From DATKXO01 sp035528995 (GTDB taxonomy: Bacteria; Planctomycetota; Phycisphaerae; UBA1845), in assembly GCA_035528995.1 (NCBI GenBank), contig DATKXO010000207.1, positions 1 through 5,924 on the forward strand: DNA of 5,924 nt, given 5' to 3'. The position numbers and the translations under genes are program-made. Shown here in pieces: positions 4,363-5,924 of the stretch. The notes beneath the pieces are model-generated. The model searched no databases, was not told the origin of the DNA, and saw only the letters and a program-made list of their open reading frames with translations. Position 1 is the first letter of the stretch. The number at the start of each line of letters is the position of its first letter.

Positions 4363-5924
4363 TCACTCGCACCAGCCCCACCCGTCCCACGTCTCTTCGT
4401 TGATCCAGGTCGGCACGCCGTTAATCGACGCGAGGATGTAGTAGCCGGTTTCTGGCGGCGTAGGAACCCCAGCGCCAGCGGGGCCCGTGGGTCCGGTTAT
4501 GCCACCGCCCTCCGGTCCGGTCGGCCCGGTGCTGCCAACGCCCGCCGGTCCGGTCGGTCCTGTCGGGCCTGTGATGGCCGGGCCCGTCGGGCCTGTGATA
4601 CCACCGCCCTCCGGGCCTGTTGGGCCTGTCGGACCTGTTATGCCAACGCCCGCAGGGCCTGTCGGCCCGGTGCTGCCAACGCCCGCCGGTCCGGTCGGTC
4701 CTGTCGGGCCTGTGATGGCCGGCCCGGAGGGCCCCGTGACGGCTGGCCCGGTCGGCCCTGTGATGGCCACGGCCGTTGCGCAAGCCCCATGGCAGATTTT
4801 GCCGGCCACCTCAAATGCACCCGGGTCGTTGGGGCTCCATCCGCCAGTGTCCCCGACCACGTTGTAGGCGTTGATGGTGTCCCCGCCGATCAGTTCGTCG
4901 ATGACCGTTGTGATCTGGTAAGCCTTGCCGTCCACGATCGCGCTGATGCAGACGACCTGGCCGAGTTGCCAGCAAACGGTCGGATCGTGGCCGATGTCCA
5001 CGCTGATGCTGTCATCGGCAAAGAAGTACGCGACGGTTCCCATCTCGCATGCCGGACAGCCGTCTGCGCCAGCCGGGCCCGTCGGCCCGGTTGGACCCGT
5101 GATGACCGGCCCGGTCGGGCCGGTCACCGCCTCGCCCGGCGGGCCGGTTGGACCTGGGCTGGGCGGTCCGGGCGGCCCGGTCGGACCCGTCGGGCCGGTG
5201 ATACCACCGCCCTCCGGTCCGGTCGGCCCGGTAATGCCAACGCCCGCCGGTCCGGTCGGTCCTGTCGGGCCTGTGATGGCCGGGCCCGTCGGGCCGGTCG
5301 GCCCGGTGATAGCCGGACCCGTCGGGCCGGTCGGGCCGGTCGGCCCGGTGATAGCTGGCCCGGTAGGTCCGGTCGGGCCTTCCGTCGGCAGGCTTCGCTC
5401 GAACGTGTAGAACGGCTCGTGGCTGCCGGCGACCTCGCCCTCCCCGTCGTCCGGTTCGCCGTACTGCGTGAGTTCGACCCATGTACCGACGGGTATGCGT
5501 TCGGCGGACTCTTCGAGGTTGTAGGCGCAGACGGTGGCGACGGCCTCGACCCCCGCGGCCCACACCCATGCGTTGTCGGATGGGGCGCCGTAGGTCACGT
5601 AGCGGTCCTGGATGATGGCCCAGTAGCGGTCGCCGGTGAGGTCGGCCTCGGAGTCGGGGCCGGTGTCGGTGATCTGTGCCAGCAGCTTCATGCCCCGCGG
5701 CAGGGCGAAGAAGTACCGGCCCCTCGGGAAGACCATGATCCGGTCGCCGATGCGGTAGCCGTGGTGCTGGCCCTGGCCGCAGAAGACATGGACGCGGTCG
5801 TAGATCAGGGCCGTCGCCTCGAGGGTCGTGTCCATGGCCCAGGTGAAGGCCTCGGCGTCGGGGTCGGCGCCCACGACGAACCGGTCGCGGGCGACGGTCA
5901 GCGTCCAGTTGCCGGCCCCGCCGG
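4363..5924 (-). CDS. Collagen-like fibre protein with two Gly-Pro-Thr blocks, 5' end outside the window
   Basis: The frame stays open to the right edge (it reads GAGNWTLTVARDRFVV before the GTG at 5874), so the gene probably starts outside the window and that GTG is not the true start. Numbering from it: residues 1-163 are a globular N-terminal part, not recognised; 166-272 are collagen block 1; 273-368 are a six-cysteine module; 372-469 are collagen block 2; and 470-503 are a tip ending WDGWGWCE. I count 27 Gly-Pro-Thr triplets. Triplet runs are broken regularly by GPAIT, GVGIT and GGGIT. The tip segment GYYILASINGVPTWINE resembles ends of phage or surface fibres, but this is an impression rather than a family match. 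In Bacillus BclA, Thr in GPT triplets carries O-glycans, and here a glycan enzyme gene follows 21 bases downstream. It could be a phage tail fibre, a spore or cell surface filament, or an adhesin. The visible part shows no LPXTG anchor or C-terminal membrane segment. Confidence 0.85.
   Translation of the reverse strand, partial: GGAGNWTLTVARDRFVVGADPDAEAFTWAMDTTLEATALIYDRVHVFCGQGQHHGYRIGDRIMVFPRGRYFFALPRGMKLLAQITDTGPDSEADLTGDRYWAIIQDRYVTYGAPSDNAWVWAAGVEAVATVCAYNLEESAERIPVGTWVELTQYGEPDDGEGEVAGSHEPFYTFERSLPTEGPTGPTGPAITGPTGPTGPTGPAITGPTGPTGPAITGPTGPTGPAGVGITGPTGPEGGGITGPTGPTGPPGPPSPGPTGPPGEAVTGPTGPVITGPTGPTGPAGADGCPACEMGTVAYFFADDSISVDIGHDPTVCWQLGQVVCISAIVDGKAYQITTVIDELIGGDTINAYNVVGDTGGWSPNDPGAFEVAGKICHGACATAVAITGPTGPAVTGPSGPAITGPTGPTGPAGVGSTGPTGPAGVGITGPTGPTGPEGGGITGPTGPAITGPTGPTGPAGVGSTGPTGPEGGGITGPTGPAGAGVPTPPETGYYILASINGVPTWINEETWDGWGWCE
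4468..4761 (-). repeat. Collagen-like block 2 (C-terminal)
   Basis: This encodes about 98 residues of Gly-Pro-Thr-rich triplets with breaks: GPAVT, GPAIT, GPAGVGST, GPAGVGIT and GPEGGGIT. By my count it holds 11 GPT triplets. Two 62-bp stretches in this block are identical, 141 bp (47 codons) apart. The high G+C and repetition could also make this region prone to assembly error. Confidence 0.85.
4520..4722. repeat. 62-bp perfect direct repeat inside collagen block 2
   Basis: Bases 4520-4581 are identical to 4661-4722. The offset of 141 bp keeps the reading frame. Identity extends through third codon positions, which points to recent duplication or gene conversion rather than selection on the peptide alone. 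Confidence 0.85.
4533..5295. repeat. 61-bp perfect repeat shared between the two collagen blocks
   Basis: Bases 4533-4593 (block 2) are identical to 5235-5295 (block 1), 702 bp apart, an in-frame multiple of three. Recombination between these copies would delete the six-cysteine module and parts of both blocks while keeping the frame open. Confidence 0.8.
5059..5379 (-). repeat. Collagen-like block 1 (N-terminal)
   Basis: This encodes about 107 residues. It begins with several GPTGPTGPAIT units (about 33 bp each) and then becomes more diverse, with GPEGGGIT, GPPGPPSPGPTGPPGEAVT and GPVIT. By my count it has 16 GPT triplets. The less regular middle suggests an older core, with the flanking units expanded more recently. 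Confidence 0.85.

Noticed and set aside
4468..5379. CRISPR-like regular repeats
   Set aside because: The repeat units are in-frame codons of a continuous collagen-like protein with no unique spacers of constant length. The unit length of about 33 bp follows from 11-residue peptide units.
4487..5410. Plus-strand open frames (4487-4867 and 4925-5410) that read as Gly-Pro-Val collagen-like proteins
   Set aside because: The reverse complement of a GGN-CCN-ACN repeat automatically reads Val-Gly-Pro in one frame. These frames lie inside the minus-strand collagen gene, and they contain unstructured sequence where that gene has its cysteine module.
5872..5874. GTG as the start of the collagen-like gene
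   Set aside because: The frame continues upstream without a stop to the window edge with protein-like sequence (NWTLTVARDRFVV), so the true start is most likely outside the window.

Overview
The window is GC-rich bacterial-type DNA with compact genes, good Shine-Dalgarno sites and one sigma70-like promoter. No rRNA, tRNA, integrase, terminase or other taxonomic marker is visible, so the host cannot be named. Short unknown genes, a ribbon-helix-helix (RHH) protein and a collagen-like fibre would fit a phage, prophage or other accessory region of a high-GC bacterium. That placement is inference.

Right-hand module (4363-5924 then 1552-4341, both minus strand, read right to left). A collagen-like protein, whose N-terminus lies beyond the window, has two blocks of Gly-Pro-Thr-rich repeats separated by a six-cysteine module, and ends in a Trp-rich tip. 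Its stop codon is 21 bases from the start of a 929-residue enzyme. That enzyme reads as four domains in a row: a DUF115/MptE-like domain with a GPSL motif, a GT8/MNN1-like GT-A glycosyltransferase with DVD, a polysaccharide pyruvyl transferase-like domain, and a class I SAM-dependent methyltransferase. The arrangement suggests a glycan-building polyprotein made together with a likely acceptor, the Thr residues of the collagen repeats. This is the most interesting feature of the window.

Centre (1059-1571, plus strand). A small exported protein of unknown family faces the enzyme gene, and the two genes overlap tail to tail by 20 bp.

Left-hand module (966 down to 1, minus strand). An RHH-type DNA-binding protein is followed by a 144-residue unknown protein and the first 31 codons of a third gene. 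Upstream of the RHH gene is a perfect TATAAT on the minus strand, 17 bp from a TTAACG. A perfect 9-bp direct repeat (TGGCCCGTT, 32 bp apart start to start) lies one copy on each side of the -10, and the outer copy overlaps the -35. It is a candidate operator for autoregulation. A strong hairpin lies between the second and third genes of this module.
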